A DNA stretch of 64,000 bases. Source: Planktothrix rubescens CCAP 1459/22 (GTDB taxonomy: Bacteria > Cyanobacteriota > Cyanobacteriia > Cyanobacteriales > Microcoleaceae). The stretch lies in NCBI GenBank assembly GCA_904830895.1, contig LR882958.1, positions 1,482,001-1,546,000 of the forward strand. The letters are read 5' to 3'. The position numbers were made by a program, and so were the translations under genes. Positions 33,503-43,011 of the stretch are shown one piece after another (position 1 is the first letter of the stretch; each line of letters starts with the position of its first letter). Under the pieces are notes generated by a model. The model searched no databases. It was not told the DNA's origin and saw only the letters and a program-made list of their open reading frames with translations.

Positions 33503-35401
33503 ATGAGTGTAAAAGACAAACCCAAATTTCCTCGGAATCTTCCCATCGGAAGTATCCTATTTTGGTTAGGAATTATCTTTTTAATTGCTAACCTCACCTT
33601 ACCCGGATTGTTCGGGCCACAAATTCCCCAGGTTCCCTATAGTTTATTCATTAAACAAGTCGAAGACGGACAAGTATCCCAAGTTTATCTCAGTCAAGAT
33701 CAAATCCGCTATTTAGTCAAAAGCGAACAAGAAGAAACCGGACAAATCCTATCAACAACCCCAATTTTTGATATGGATTTACCCAAACGTTTAGAAGCCA
33801 AAGGGGTCGAATTTGCCGCCGCCGCCCCCCCTAAAAATACTTGGTTTTCTAGTTTACTCGGTTGGGTGATTCCCCCCCTAATTTTTGTTGGAATTTGGGT
33901 AGCTGTCGGACAATTTATGCAAAGTCGCGGCGGAGGTTTTGGCGGGCCCCAGGGAGCACTTTCTATTAGTAAGAGTAAAGCCAAGGTTTATGTCGAGAAT
34001 GAAGCAACTAAAGTCACCTTTCAAGATGTAGCCGGGGTAGAAGAAGCCAAAACCGAATTAGAAGAAGTGGTGGAATTCTTAAAGACTCCTGAACGATTTT
34101 TAAAGATAGGAGCTCGAATTCCTAAAGGGGTGTTATTAGTCGGCCCACCAGGAACAGGAAAAACCCTATTAGCCAAAGCCGTAGCCGGAGAAGCAGGCGT
34201 TCCATTCTTTAGCATTTCTGGTTCAGAATTCGTAGAATTGTTCGTCGGTGCAGGCGCGGCACGAGTTCGAGATTTATTTGAACAAGCCAAAAAGAAAGCC
34301 CCCTGTATCATCTTTATTGACGAATTAGATGCTATTGGAAAATCCCGTTCTAGTGGCGGAATGTATGGGGGAAATGATGAACGAGAACAAACCCTAAACC
34401 AGTTATTAACCGAGATGGATGGGTTTGCCGCCGGACAAGCCACGGTGATTGTTTTAGCTGCTACCAACCGACCCGAAACCTTAGACCCAGCTTTATTGCG
34501 TCCAGGTCGATTTGATCGCCAAGTTTTAGTTGATCGCCCTGATTTATCGGGTCGTTTAATGATCCTAGAAATCTATGCTAAAAAAGTTAAAATCGGGCCC
34601 GATGTGGAGTTAAAAGCGATCGCGACTCGCACCCCCGGTTTTGCTGGTGCAGATTTAGCTAATATAGTTAATGAAGCTGCCTTATTAGCTGCTAGAAATA
34701 AACGGGAAACCGTGAGTCAAGCCGACTTTGCTGAAGCCATTGAAAGGGTGATTGCTGGGTTAGAAAAAAAATCCAGGGTTCTCAACGAAAAAGAGAAGAA
34801 AATTGTTGCCTATCATGAAGTCGGTCATGCCATTGTTGGATCAGTAGTTTCCGGTCAAAATAAAGTGGCTAAAATCTCAATTGTGCCACGGGGAATGGCG
34901 GCTTTAGGATATACTTTACAACTGCCCACCGAAGACCGTTTCTTACTCAGTGAAGAAGAAATTAAAGGCGAAATTGCTACTTTATTAGGGGGACGTTCGG
35001 CCGAAGAAGTTGTGTTTGGAAGTATTACCACAGGCGCAACAAATGACCTACAACGGGCAACAGATTTAGCTGAACGCATGGTCACCAGTTATGGGATGAG
35101 TAAGGTATTGGGGCCCTTGGCCTATGAAAAGGGTCAACAAAATACCTTCCTCGGTGATAATATGATGATGAATCCTCGCCGTTATGTCAGTGATGAAACC
35201 GCAAAAGCCATTGATGATGAGGTGAAACAATTAGTGGAAAACGCCCATGAAATTGCCCTAGATATCCTGAATCAAAATAAAGATTTAATGGAGCAAATTG
35301 CCCAACAAATCTTAGAAACAGAAGTGATTGAAGGGGATAATTTACAACACTTGTTAAATCAAGTTAAATATCAGGCTAAAGTTGCCACTGCGATCGCATA
35401 A
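33503..35401 (+). CDS. ftsH: FtsH membrane AAA+ metalloprotease (first of tandem pair)
   Basis: The 632-residue protein has two membrane segments (about 15-35 and 114-136) around a lumenal/periplasmic domain containing [16 protein letters not shown] and [15 protein letters not shown]. An AAA+ module carries Walker A GPPGTGKT (about 214), Walker [12 protein letters not shown] and the second region of homology [20 protein letters not shown]. The zinc protease site is HEVGH (about 440). FtsH hexamers extract and degrade membrane proteins; in cyanobacteria some paralogues handle damaged D1. The N-terminal domain type (PYSLFI...TTPIFD) differs from the photosystem II repair FtsH2 type, so the exact paralogue is left open. 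Confidence 0.93.
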   Translation: MSVKDKPKFPRNLPIGSILFWLGIIFLIANLTLPGLFGPQIPQVPYSLFIKQVEDGQVSQVYLSQDQIRYLVKSEQEETGQILSTTPIFDMDLPKRLEAKGVEFAAAAPPKNTWFSSLLGWVIPPLIFVGIWVAVGQFMQSRGGGFGGPQGALSISKSKAKVYVENEATKVTFQDVAGVEEAKTELEEVVEFLKTPERFLKIGARIPKGVLLVGPPGTGKTLLAKAVAGEAGVPFFSISGSEFVELFVGAGAARVRDLFEQAKKKAPCIIFIDELDAIGKSRSSGGMYGGNDEREQTLNQLLTEMDGFAAGQATVIVLAATNRPETLDPALLRPGRFDRQVLVDRPDLSGRLMILEIYAKKVKIGPDVELKAIATRTPGFAGADLANIVNEAALLAARNKRETVSQADFAEAIERVIAGLEKKSRVLNEKEKKIVAYHEVGHAIVGSVVSGQNKVAKISIVPRGMAALGYTLQLPTEDRFLLSEEEIKGEIATLLGGRSAEEVVFGSITTGATNDLQRATDLAERMVTSYGMSKVLGPLAYEKGQQNTFLGDNMMMNPRRYVSDETAKAIDDEVKQLVENAHEIALDILNQNKDLMEQIAQQILETEVIEGDNLQHLLNQVKYQAKVATAIA

Positions 35402-35417
35402 TTGATCTATTCCTCTC

Positions 35418-35578
35418 TCGTTCCTCGTTCCCTGGTTCTACCAGGGAATGCCGATCAGAGGCTCTGCCTCTGACAATGCTATCCTATTTAAAGAATGGTG
35501 GCAGAGCCACCCTAGGAGCATTTCTAGGTAGAACCTAGAAACGAGGTTAACGAGGTTAACGAGGTTAATGAGAGTAAA
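35418..35578. repeat. Imperfect long palindrome and 9-bp tandem repeat between the ftsH genes
   Basis: TCGTTCCCTGGTTCTACCAG at the left is complementary to CTAGGTAGAACCTAGAAACGA at the right. AGAGGCTCTGCCTCT and GGTGGCAGAGCCACC palindromes lie inside. A GAGGTTAAC unit is then repeated three times. The whole looks like a non-coding mobile repeat. Confidence 0.75.
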
Positions 35579-35593
35579 CTAGAACCAAATTTT

Positions 35594-37447
35594 ATGAGTA
35601 TTAAAAAAAGACCTAAATTACCCAGTTCTCAAAAAATTACCCAATTTTTATTAATCTCAGCCGGAGTAATCTTAATTGGAAATTGGTTATTACCTCAATT
35701 AACTCGCCCTCGGTTTCCCAAAGTCCCCTATAGTTTTTTTATCCAACAAATTGAAGATGGTAAAGTTTCAAAAGTTCTAGTCGGAGAAAACGAAATTCTT
35801 TACCAAATTAAAGCACAAAATGAACAACCGGAAAGAATTTTATCCACAACCCCTATTTTTGATTTAGAACTTCCTAAACGCTTAGAAACTCGGGGAATTG
35901 AATTCGCCGCTTCTCCCCCTCCCAAACAAAGTTGGGTGAATGTGATCTTAAATTGGGTAATTCCCCCGTTAATTTTAGTCGTCGCGTTTCAATATTTCAT
36001 GAAACGAGATCCCCAAGGGTCATTATCCATTAATAAAAGTAAAGCTAAAGTTTATGTTAAAGGTCAAACCGATAATATTACCTTTGCAGATGTCGCGGGA
36101 GTCGATGAAGCCAAAACCGAATTAGCCGAAATTGTTGATTTCCTGAAAAGTCCTCAAAGATTCACCGAAATTGGGGCAAAAATTCCCAAAGGCGTGCTAT
36201 TAGTTGGCCCCCCAGGAACCGGAAAAACCCTATTAGGAAAAGCCGTTGCTGGAGAAGCCGGAGTTCCCTTTTTTAGTATATCCGGTTCTGAATTTATAGA
36301 ATTATTTGTCGGAACCGGAGCCGCCCGGGTGCGCGATTTATTTGAACAGGCGAAAAAGAAAGCTCCCTGTATTATTTTTATTGATGAATTAGATGCTATT
36401 GGTAAGTCCAGAAGTAGTGGAAGTTTCCAGAGTGGCAGTAATGATGAACGGGAACAAACCCTAAATCAATTATTAACAGAAATGGATGGGTTTGGGGTAG
36501 GAGATGCGACGGTGATTGTATTAGCAGCCACTAACCGCCCCGAAGCCTTAGACGCGGCATTATTACGCCCCGGACGCTTTGATAGACAGGTATTAGTCGA
36601 TAGACCCGACTTAGCCGGACGCAAAGCCGTATTAGAAATTTATGCTAAAAAAGTTAAATTAGAAGATAACGTAGATTTACACACAATTGCCACAAGAACT
36701 CCTGGTTTTGGCGGGGCAGAATTAGCTAATTTAGTCAATGAAGCAGCCCTATTAGCGGCTAGAAATCAACGAAAAACTGTGAAGCAAGAAGATTTTTATG
36801 AAGCTATTGAAAGGGTGGTTGCTGGGTTAGAAAAACGCAGTCGCGTGTTAAACGAAAAAGAGAAGAAAATTGTCGCCTATCATGAAGTTGGTCATGCCAT
36901 TGTGGGGGCATTAATGCCGGGGGGCGGAAAGGTAACTAAAATTTCTATTGTGCCACGGGGAATGTCAGCTTTAGGATATACTTTAAGAATGCCAACGGAA
37001 GACCGTTTTTTAATGGATGAAATCGAATTTCGGGAACAAATTGCCATGCTATTAGGAGGACGATCTGCCGAAGAATTAGTCTTTGGAAATGTTACCAATG
37101 GTGCCTCCGATGACCTACAACGGGCAACGGAATTAGCTGAAAGAATGGTACTTAATTATGGCATGAGTAAAGCCCTGGGGCCCTTAGCTTATGAAAAAGC
37201 CAAACAGAATAATTTTTTAGGCAATTCGGAGGCAAATTTGCGCCGTCCCATGAGTGAAAAAACCGCAGAAGCCATTGATGATGAGGTGAAGGATATTGTT
37301 AATAATGCTCATCAAAAAGCCTTAGCTATTTTGAATTATAACCGAGAATTATTAACAGAAATTGCTCAAAAAGTGTTAGAAACAGAAGTGATAGAAGGGG
37401 ATGAATTACAACAGTTATTAGATCAGGTTAAACCTGTGTCTCGATAA
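35594..37447 (+). CDS. ftsH: FtsH membrane AAA+ metalloprotease (second of tandem pair)
   Basis: The 617-residue paralogue of the preceding gene shares the same domain order: two membrane segments, [16 protein letters not shown] and [15 protein letters not shown] in the outer domain, Walker A GPPGTGKT, Walker [12 protein letters not shown] and zinc site HEVGH. It lacks the glycine-rich linker after the second membrane segment (SRGGGFGG in the first copy) and has GKAVAGEAG where the first has AKAVAGEAG. The two copies are alike over their entire length, indicating duplication, and could form homo- or hetero-hexamers. A 192-bp repeat-filled gap separates the genes. Confidence 0.93.
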   Translation: MSIKKRPKLPSSQKITQFLLISAGVILIGNWLLPQLTRPRFPKVPYSFFIQQIEDGKVSKVLVGENEILYQIKAQNEQPERILSTTPIFDLELPKRLETRGIEFAASPPPKQSWVNVILNWVIPPLILVVAFQYFMKRDPQGSLSINKSKAKVYVKGQTDNITFADVAGVDEAKTELAEIVDFLKSPQRFTEIGAKIPKGVLLVGPPGTGKTLLGKAVAGEAGVPFFSISGSEFIELFVGTGAARVRDLFEQAKKKAPCIIFIDELDAIGKSRSSGSFQSGSNDEREQTLNQLLTEMDGFGVGDATVIVLAATNRPEALDAALLRPGRFDRQVLVDRPDLAGRKAVLEIYAKKVKLEDNVDLHTIATRTPGFGGAELANLVNEAALLAARNQRKTVKQEDFYEAIERVVAGLEKRSRVLNEKEKKIVAYHEVGHAIVGALMPGGGKVTKISIVPRGMSALGYTLRMPTEDRFLMDEIEFREQIAMLLGGRSAEELVFGNVTNGASDDLQRATELAERMVLNYGMSKALGPLAYEKAKQNNFLGNSEANLRRPMSEKTAEAIDDEVKDIVNNAHQKALAILNYNRELLTEIAQKVLETEVIEGDELQQLLDQVKPVSR

Positions 37448-37507
37448 TTCATATTTTCCATCTCAGATTAGATCAGGGTCGTCTTCAATTCAAGAAAGAT
37501 GAGGACA

Positions 37508-37939
37508 TTAACTTTCTTCAGTGGGCAAACTAGCTTTCCAAGATTTACAAATTGCTTCCGAACCTGCTTTGGCAATTTTTTTAACGACTAACGTAGCAAT
37601 TAAAGTAGCGATCGCCGGAGCTAGTCCTAATCCAGATACGAGAACAGGAGCCAATATTCCTGCCGCTTTAGTATAATTTTGGTTAATGACTTCATCTAAT
37701 ACTTTCTCTGTTTCTGGATCAGAACCTAAAGGATTACACATCAGATCATAAAGTCCTGAATTGAGTTGTTTCAGGAAATGTTTACCTGCTGCTAATACTT
37801 CAGGATTTATGGCTGCTCTAGCGGTGGCATTAATATCAATGGAATCTAGTGTACCTTCAACTTGAAGACCCAACTGTTCTTCTAGGGATTCTTCATCTAG
37901 TTCTAATAACTGTGGGATTAATTCATTGTAATCTTGCAT
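37508..37939 (-). CDS. Hypothetical protein with C-terminal hydrophobic segment
   Basis: The 143-residue protein is not recognised. It has an acidic helical N-terminal part (YNELIPQLLELDEESLEEQL), a middle region (AINPEVLAAGKHFLKQLNSGLYDLMC) and a long hydrophobic stretch (AAGILAPVLVSGLGLAPAIA and TLIATLVVKK) that could insert in a membrane. It lies convergent to ftsH and downstream of the caspase gene on the same strand, separated by 416 bp of repeats. A role as a caspase-linked effector is conceivable but is only inference from position. Confidence 0.6.
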   Translation of the reverse strand: MQDYNELIPQLLELDEESLEEQLGLQVEGTLDSIDINATARAAINPEVLAAGKHFLKQLNSGLYDLMCNPLGSDPETEKVLDEVINQNYTKAAGILAPVLVSGLGLAPAIATLIATLVVKKIAKAGSEAICKSWKASLPTEES

Positions 37940-38021
37940 TGAAAAACTCCAGCTAAAGTCAGTCTATTGTTTGGAGGTTAACCGATTTAAAATAGGGTTT
38001 TATCCCTATCTATTATAGCAG

Positions 38022-38330
38022 GGAACAGCGATCACAGATTTAAGAGGATTTCACGGATTTCACGGATTTTAATCTGTGTTATAGCAGGGAACACCGCAGG
38101 AAAAGATTTCTCTGTGCGCGGTTTTAGCATCAGTCTATGTCCTAACACCCCAGGCGCGACTGCTATATTTAATCTAATTAACTTTAGCTAAATTTTACTA
38201 AAAAACTTTGTTAAAGTCAATTATAGGAGGGAACAGGGAACAAGCCCCCCCAAACCCCCCGTGCACGGGGGGCTTGGGGGGAGGGAACAGGCAGGAAAAG
38301 AGTTCTCTGTTTAGGTTTCAAAATCCTATC
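38022..38330. repeat. Repeat-rich gap downstream of the caspase gene
   Basis: It contains two TATAGCAGGGAACA words, a second CACGGATTTCACGGATTT repeat (38035-38082) and the GC-rich palindrome CCCCCCCAAACCCCCCGTGC centred near 38263 (38242-38281). No gene is seen in 37940-38355. Confidence 0.75.
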
Positions 38331-38355
38331 CCCTGTCTCCTGCTATCAAACAAAA

Positions 38356-40470
38356 CTAGATTTTTTTCACCACAAATTCCACCTTTTCCGTCGTCCATTC
38401 TTCACTTGCATCAACCACAACTTTAATATTTCGCGTTGGTTTATCTTCATCCGCAACAGCCGATAATAATTTCTCTAAGGAATTAGTTGGTTTTTGATCC
38501 CCAAATCCTTTTCGAGCTTGGTCTAAGGCTGGCAATTCCAACAATTGAAAATTTGTACTATATACCGTCGCAAATACTTTAATTACATCGACCCCTTCCT
38601 GATAATTTTCTGGCAGTTCGATATCCAAGCAAGTTTCTCTAAATTTTCCGGGGTCTACCCCTTCACCAGCAGTACCTTCAGGATAGAATTTGATAATACT
38701 CAAATCCGCCTGAAGTATCAAAGCCGAAATACTTAAAATGCGATTAGCTTGATTATAAATTCGCAGGGCAACCCGTTCTCCTACTTCCAATTCAGGCACC
38801 TTATCTCCAGTATTTACAACTACCTGTTGCCGTTTTTCAGATTTCACTAATTCAACCTTCAGTTTACCATTTAAGGGAGCAAAAGCATCCTCATTATCCA
38901 AATCTAAAACAGTATAATATCGAGCAACATGAATGAGGCGGTTAATTAACCTTTCCTCGGCTTCCGGTTCATCGACTTTTATCGGAAATAGAATATTTTT
39001 AATCCGTTGTTTGTTGGCATCTAAAATCCAATATTCCCCTTCTGAATTCAGGGAAACAAAATAATCTACATTGTCATCAGGTTCTTCTTCTGAACAGAAT
39101 TCTATCCAGCGATGACCTTCCACTCTTTCTTTACTTTGTTTAATTTGTGTTGGAATTGATAACAGATTAATACCGGGAAATTGCACTGATGCGTCAGGTA
39201 AAAGCATCCGAACTTTGCGAATTTGTTTTACTCCTGGCCCTACATAATAAGCAGGAAAACCAATATCAATCATTCTTTCAGCTAATTTAGGACGGGGTTC
39301 TCTGCTTATAAATTCGTTGTGTAGCTCCGTTATTTCTACCCAACAGTCAGAGGCTCCCAATTCTACAACTGTAGCTGATGCAATGCGCTGGTCGTTATCC
39401 TTAAAATCCCTGGTTCTGAATTTAAAAATATCGAATTCTGCGCCTTTTTTAATCCCACTGGCTTGACCCATTTGCAACTGGACTCGATTTTTGGCAACAT
39501 CTACTTTCTTCACTGGAGCAGTCCGGCTAACCTTGACTGTTTGAGTACCAAAAAAAGTACGTTCTGTCTCTCCAATTAACATCGGGGATTGTCGTTGAAA
39601 GTCATTATTAACGAGATTAGAAATACGATCATATAACTCTTGGGCGGAGATTTCTGCTCCGAATTGCCGTAGAGCTTTTAACAAGAAATACGTTAAAGCA
39701 CCGTTACGTTCTGTGCCTTCAAATACCTTTTCATAAGCTAATTCATTATCCCGACAAGCCGCTATTAAGGTGTAACCATTTGGAGTTGGAAATAAACTAT
39801 CAGCAACCGTACCACCGCGACTATTAGTAACAATATTTCGTGACATTTGGGCAAATTCTTCAGGAGGAGCAACTAAACTATCTTTCGGTCGGTCTGTCAT
39901 ATCAATAAAATTGTAACCCCGCGCATCTTCATCTTCTCTTAGATCTCTCGATGCGCCACCCGAATGACAACTATCAAAAACCACCGTTACGGCTAACTGT
40001 TTTTGCACCATATCATCGAGAAGTTTGGCTAATTCCAAATCTCGTAAATAGCGGGAATTGGGTTGACCAATATCGGTGGGAACTAACGCTTCATCAAAGG
40101 CTGCAAACCCCTTAATATCTTCATAAATTGTTTTAGCCCGTCCCCCGTGACCAGAATAGTGAATATAAACAAGATCTTGAGGTTGAGCTTTGGCGGTTAC
40201 TTCTTTAAATTTGTTAACAATATTTTCATAAGTTGGTAACAATTCCGGGGGTTCTTGGGGTTGCTCAGGATTATCGGAAGCTGTCGCCGTGAGTTTAATA
40301 ATTTGGTCAGGGGTGAGGTTAAAGGTATTTTTTAAATAGGTTTCGACGTGGTTAATATCTTGAACACAGCCCTTTAAGTTTTTGTAGCAGTTCCCTTCCG
40401 GTAAGCGATGGGGGAAATAGAAATTAATACCGATAAGTAGAGCGTGGAAGTTGGGCGTTGAATTAGTCAT
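38356..40470 (-). CDS. Caspase-like (peptidase C14, orthocaspase) protein
   Basis: The 704-residue protein has an N-terminal p20-like caspase fold (about 1-300). The catalytic dyad is visible as IHYSGHGG (His about 108) and VVFDSCHSGG (Cys about 168). Segments RYLRDLELAKLLDDM and YTLIAACRDNELAYE also fit the family. The C-terminal 400 residues are beta-rich and unassigned; they include KNRVQLQMGQASGIKKGAEF and a last region with VYSTNFQLLELPALDQ, and may be a ligand-binding or regulatory module. Cyanobacterial orthocaspases cleave after basic residues and are discussed in stress responses and cell death. It lies 53 bp after the CHAT-STAND gene on the same strand, a likely operon. Confidence 0.87.
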   Translation of the reverse strand: MTNSTPNFHALLIGINFYFPHRLPEGNCYKNLKGCVQDINHVETYLKNTFNLTPDQIIKLTATASDNPEQPQEPPELLPTYENIVNKFKEVTAKAQPQDLVYIHYSGHGGRAKTIYEDIKGFAAFDEALVPTDIGQPNSRYLRDLELAKLLDDMVQKQLAVTVVFDSCHSGGASRDLREDEDARGYNFIDMTDRPKDSLVAPPEEFAQMSRNIVTNSRGGTVADSLFPTPNGYTLIAACRDNELAYEKVFEGTERNGALTYFLLKALRQFGAEISAQELYDRISNLVNNDFQRQSPMLIGETERTFFGTQTVKVSRTAPVKKVDVAKNRVQLQMGQASGIKKGAEFDIFKFRTRDFKDNDQRIASATVVELGASDCWVEITELHNEFISREPRPKLAERMIDIGFPAYYVGPGVKQIRKVRMLLPDASVQFPGINLLSIPTQIKQSKERVEGHRWIEFCSEEEPDDNVDYFVSLNSEGEYWILDANKQRIKNILFPIKVDEPEAEERLINRLIHVARYYTVLDLDNEDAFAPLNGKLKVELVKSEKRQQVVVNTGDKVPELEVGERVALRIYNQANRILSISALILQADLSIIKFYPEGTAGEGVDPGKFRETCLDIELPENYQEGVDVIKVFATVYSTNFQLLELPALDQARKGFGDQKPTNSLEKLLSAVADEDKPTRNIKVVVDASEEWTTEKVEFVVKKI

Positions 40471-40523
40471 CTGTTTAAGGGGATAATGTTTGCAAAGGCT
40501 TGAGTTTATTGAGAAGGGGATGT

Positions 40524-42983
40524 CTATCTTTTAGATAGTTTACTACACAACTCCCGTTCAATTTCTTTGGCATCGGGATCATCAGGATTAGGCTTGAGAT
40601 AATTATTAATAAAATAGCATCCCTCCTGAACTAAATAATCAAAATCTAATCGCCACAGCCTCACCGTCTTGTCACCACTCGCCGTCGCCAGCTTTTTGCC
40701 ATCGGGGCTGAAACTCACCCCCCAAACCGACTTCGCGTGCCCGCCTAATGTGTTAGGTGCTGCAATATTGGAGACGATATTCAATAATGCGAGTTCTACC
40801 TGGGTATGGGTATCGGCATTAACCCAAGGTGTACGTCGCATTTGCAGAACGGCTTTTAAACTGGTTTTGATTGCTTTTGACCCGTCTAAATTTAAAAGTG
40901 CATCAGAATATTGAGCTAGACCATTAATTTCATTGATACTAGCCTTCCATAAACCGAAACTTGCCATTCCTGCTAAACCCAAAGCGATAACAGAAAAACC
41001 ACTTAACCCCATTAGGGTTAGTCGTCGCCTGCGTTCAATTTCCCGTTTTTCCCGATCGCGTTCTTTAATGCTAACCTGAATAAAATCTCGTTCCTCCTGG
41101 GTCATTTCATCAGCGCGTTGACGCAACCAATCTTCCGCCACCGTCAAGAGTGTCCCCCACAATAACCATTCAACATCCTGTTTATTATTTTTCCATTCTC
41201 GCAATGATAGTTTTAGCCGTTCTTGCCACGTCCGAAACTCACGGTTATCATTAATCCACTGCCGCAGCGTTTCCCATTCTCGAATTAACGCTTCATGGAC
41301 GACTTCGACTGTATCTTCAGTTTCCTGTCGTCCCGTCACCACCAACCGAGCTTGATATCCCGCTAAATAACTGACTAAATTCCAATTCTCGTCCCCCACT
41401 TCCGCACGGGTCGCCACTCGTCGGGTGTCTTCTGTTCCTTCTCCTGGACGCACTAACTGCACAAAAATTCGCTGGGCTTGTTGTTTCTCCGTTTCACTCA
41501 ATTTTTGATAAACTTGTTCTGCATGATTAGCAATAGCTTTTTTAACCCCCCCAATTTCTTGATATGCTTGGTGAGTTAACTCTCGGTTTTTCTGTTTTTC
41601 CCATAACCGAGTTAAAGCAAATTCTAATAACGGCAAATTCCCCGGTTCTTCCCCCACATCATCGAGAATTCTTTGGGTTAAATTCTCTTCTAATTGAACG
41701 TCTAATTTTTGGGCAGGTAATTCAATGGCGGCTTGTAATTCCTCCCGTTTCATGGAACTGAGTAACTGGGGGGTATATTCCTGCAAGGCATCTCGAAACG
41801 GACGATAGGACAAGACATAACCATAAAAATCCGCCCGTAATGTAAACACTACTGTAATATTTTCTTGGGTAATAGCCGCCAATAATTCATTAGCAAAGCG
41901 TTCCTGTTCTTCCTTCACTGGACACAGGGTATAAAGTTCTTCTAATTGGTCAGCGACTAATAATAATTGTTTCCCAGGATTTCGTTCTAAAATTCGAGAA
42001 ATCACCTGTTGTACTGTGATTCTCCCTTGTTGAAAATCACTAGCCAGTCCCACAGATTCCCGCAAAAATTGAGTTTCTCCCGCTTCTGGTTCCAGTTGTC
42101 GCACTAAAGCAGAAGCTAAGGCTAAAAACGGTTCTTTCCCTGGACGGAAAACCTCAATTAACCAGTTCCCCTGCTGTCGCAATTTCGGAATTAAACCTGC
42201 AAATACTACCGAGGATTTTCCACTGCCACTCGGCCCAATTATTCCTACTAACGGTTGGTTTTGCGTAACTTCTACTAATTTATTAATAAAGTTTTCTTGC
42301 CCAAAAAAGAAGTCGGCATCTTCTTCCTCAAAAGCAGCTAATCCTTGATACGGGTTCGGAGGAATAACGTCGTCAAAAACCGGAATATCTGTATTAATTA
42401 GAGTCGGAATTAAGGGTTTTTTCTTGAAAACCGGAGTTTCCTGTTCAAAAAAACTGATCATCTGCGAACATCCTAACTCGTAGGCTTCTTCGACTTCATA
42501 TCCAGCCGATAAAGCATCATAAAAAGCAACGGAAAAGGCAACGGCGGCTTTATCTCCCACCGCTTTCTTCATCCCTAATACATAATCCACATATTGACTA
42601 ATTGCCTCGGCTTGAACTTCTGAATAACAAGCGTTTAAAATAACGCACTCTACACCTTTTTTTGCAAACAATTTAAACATACTGGCGAGGGCATTTGTCT
42701 CCAGTAAAACCATTTTTCCCGTATCATCTTCGAGGACAATTCCATCCTGTTCCGATCCATGTCCGCAAAAGTGTACAATCTGAGGTTGATAATCTAATAT
42801 GGCTCGATAAAAATCACGGGAACGTACCGCCCATTTCTGTTCTAATTTATACTGATGTCGTTGATTAGCCCGTCGTAATCCTTCATCAATTTCCCGAATT
42901 TCTTCATCCAACCGCAGGGGGGCTGTATTCTTAGGATTAGCAGCTAGAATCAGAATTGTCTTAACAGCACCATTGTTATTCAT
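40524..42983 (-). CDS. CHAT-STAND ATPase protein with truncated WD40 array
   Basis: The 819-residue protein starts with a CHAT caspase-like domain (about 1-190; His in HFCGHG at about 75, Cys in ILNACYS at about 119). A STAND/nSTAND1-type ATPase follows: Walker A GIIGPSGSGKSS at about 250, Walker B LLLVADQLEELY, sensor-like VVFTLRADFYGY. After a possible membrane segment (LTLMGLSGFSVIALGLAGMA, about 665-685) comes one WD40 repeat (GGHAKSVWGVSFSPDGKKLATA), then a C-terminal cap. Relatives usually carry many WD40 repeats before the same kind of cap, so this copy looks collapsed. STAND proteins work as signal-triggered switches. An IS sits 28 bp upstream of the start codon. Confidence 0.87.
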   Translation of the reverse strand: MNNNGAVKTILILAANPKNTAPLRLDEEIREIDEGLRRANQRHQYKLEQKWAVRSRDFYRAILDYQPQIVHFCGHGSEQDGIVLEDDTGKMVLLETNALASMFKLFAKKGVECVILNACYSEVQAEAISQYVDYVLGMKKAVGDKAAVAFSVAFYDALSAGYEVEEAYELGCSQMISFFEQETPVFKKKPLIPTLINTDIPVFDDVIPPNPYQGLAAFEEEDADFFFGQENFINKLVEVTQNQPLVGIIGPSGSGKSSVVFAGLIPKLRQQGNWLIEVFRPGKEPFLALASALVRQLEPEAGETQFLRESVGLASDFQQGRITVQQVISRILERNPGKQLLLVADQLEELYTLCPVKEEQERFANELLAAITQENITVVFTLRADFYGYVLSYRPFRDALQEYTPQLLSSMKREELQAAIELPAQKLDVQLEENLTQRILDDVGEEPGNLPLLEFALTRLWEKQKNRELTHQAYQEIGGVKKAIANHAEQVYQKLSETEKQQAQRIFVQLVRPGEGTEDTRRVATRAEVGDENWNLVSYLAGYQARLVVTGRQETEDTVEVVHEALIREWETLRQWINDNREFRTWQERLKLSLREWKNNKQDVEWLLWGTLLTVAEDWLRQRADEMTQEERDFIQVSIKERDREKREIERRRRLTLMGLSGFSVIALGLAGMASFGLWKASINEINGLAQYSDALLNLDGSKAIKTSLKAVLQMRRTPWVNADTHTQVELALLNIVSNIAAPNTLGGHAKSVWGVSFSPDGKKLATASGDKTVRLWRLDFDYLVQEGCYFINNYLKPNPDDPDAKEIERELCSKLSKR

Positions 42984-43011
42984 CGGGAAAAAAAACCAGA
43001 TTATGTTTTAG

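Noticed and set aside
38208-38426. A 72-codon frame across the GC-rich palindrome and caspase 3' end
   Set aside because: Proline-rich translation of repeat DNA; no start signal.
27674-43011. An inverted segment already flipped between the IS1634 copies
   Set aside because: Each copy still has matching target duplications on both sides, which an inversion would have exchanged.
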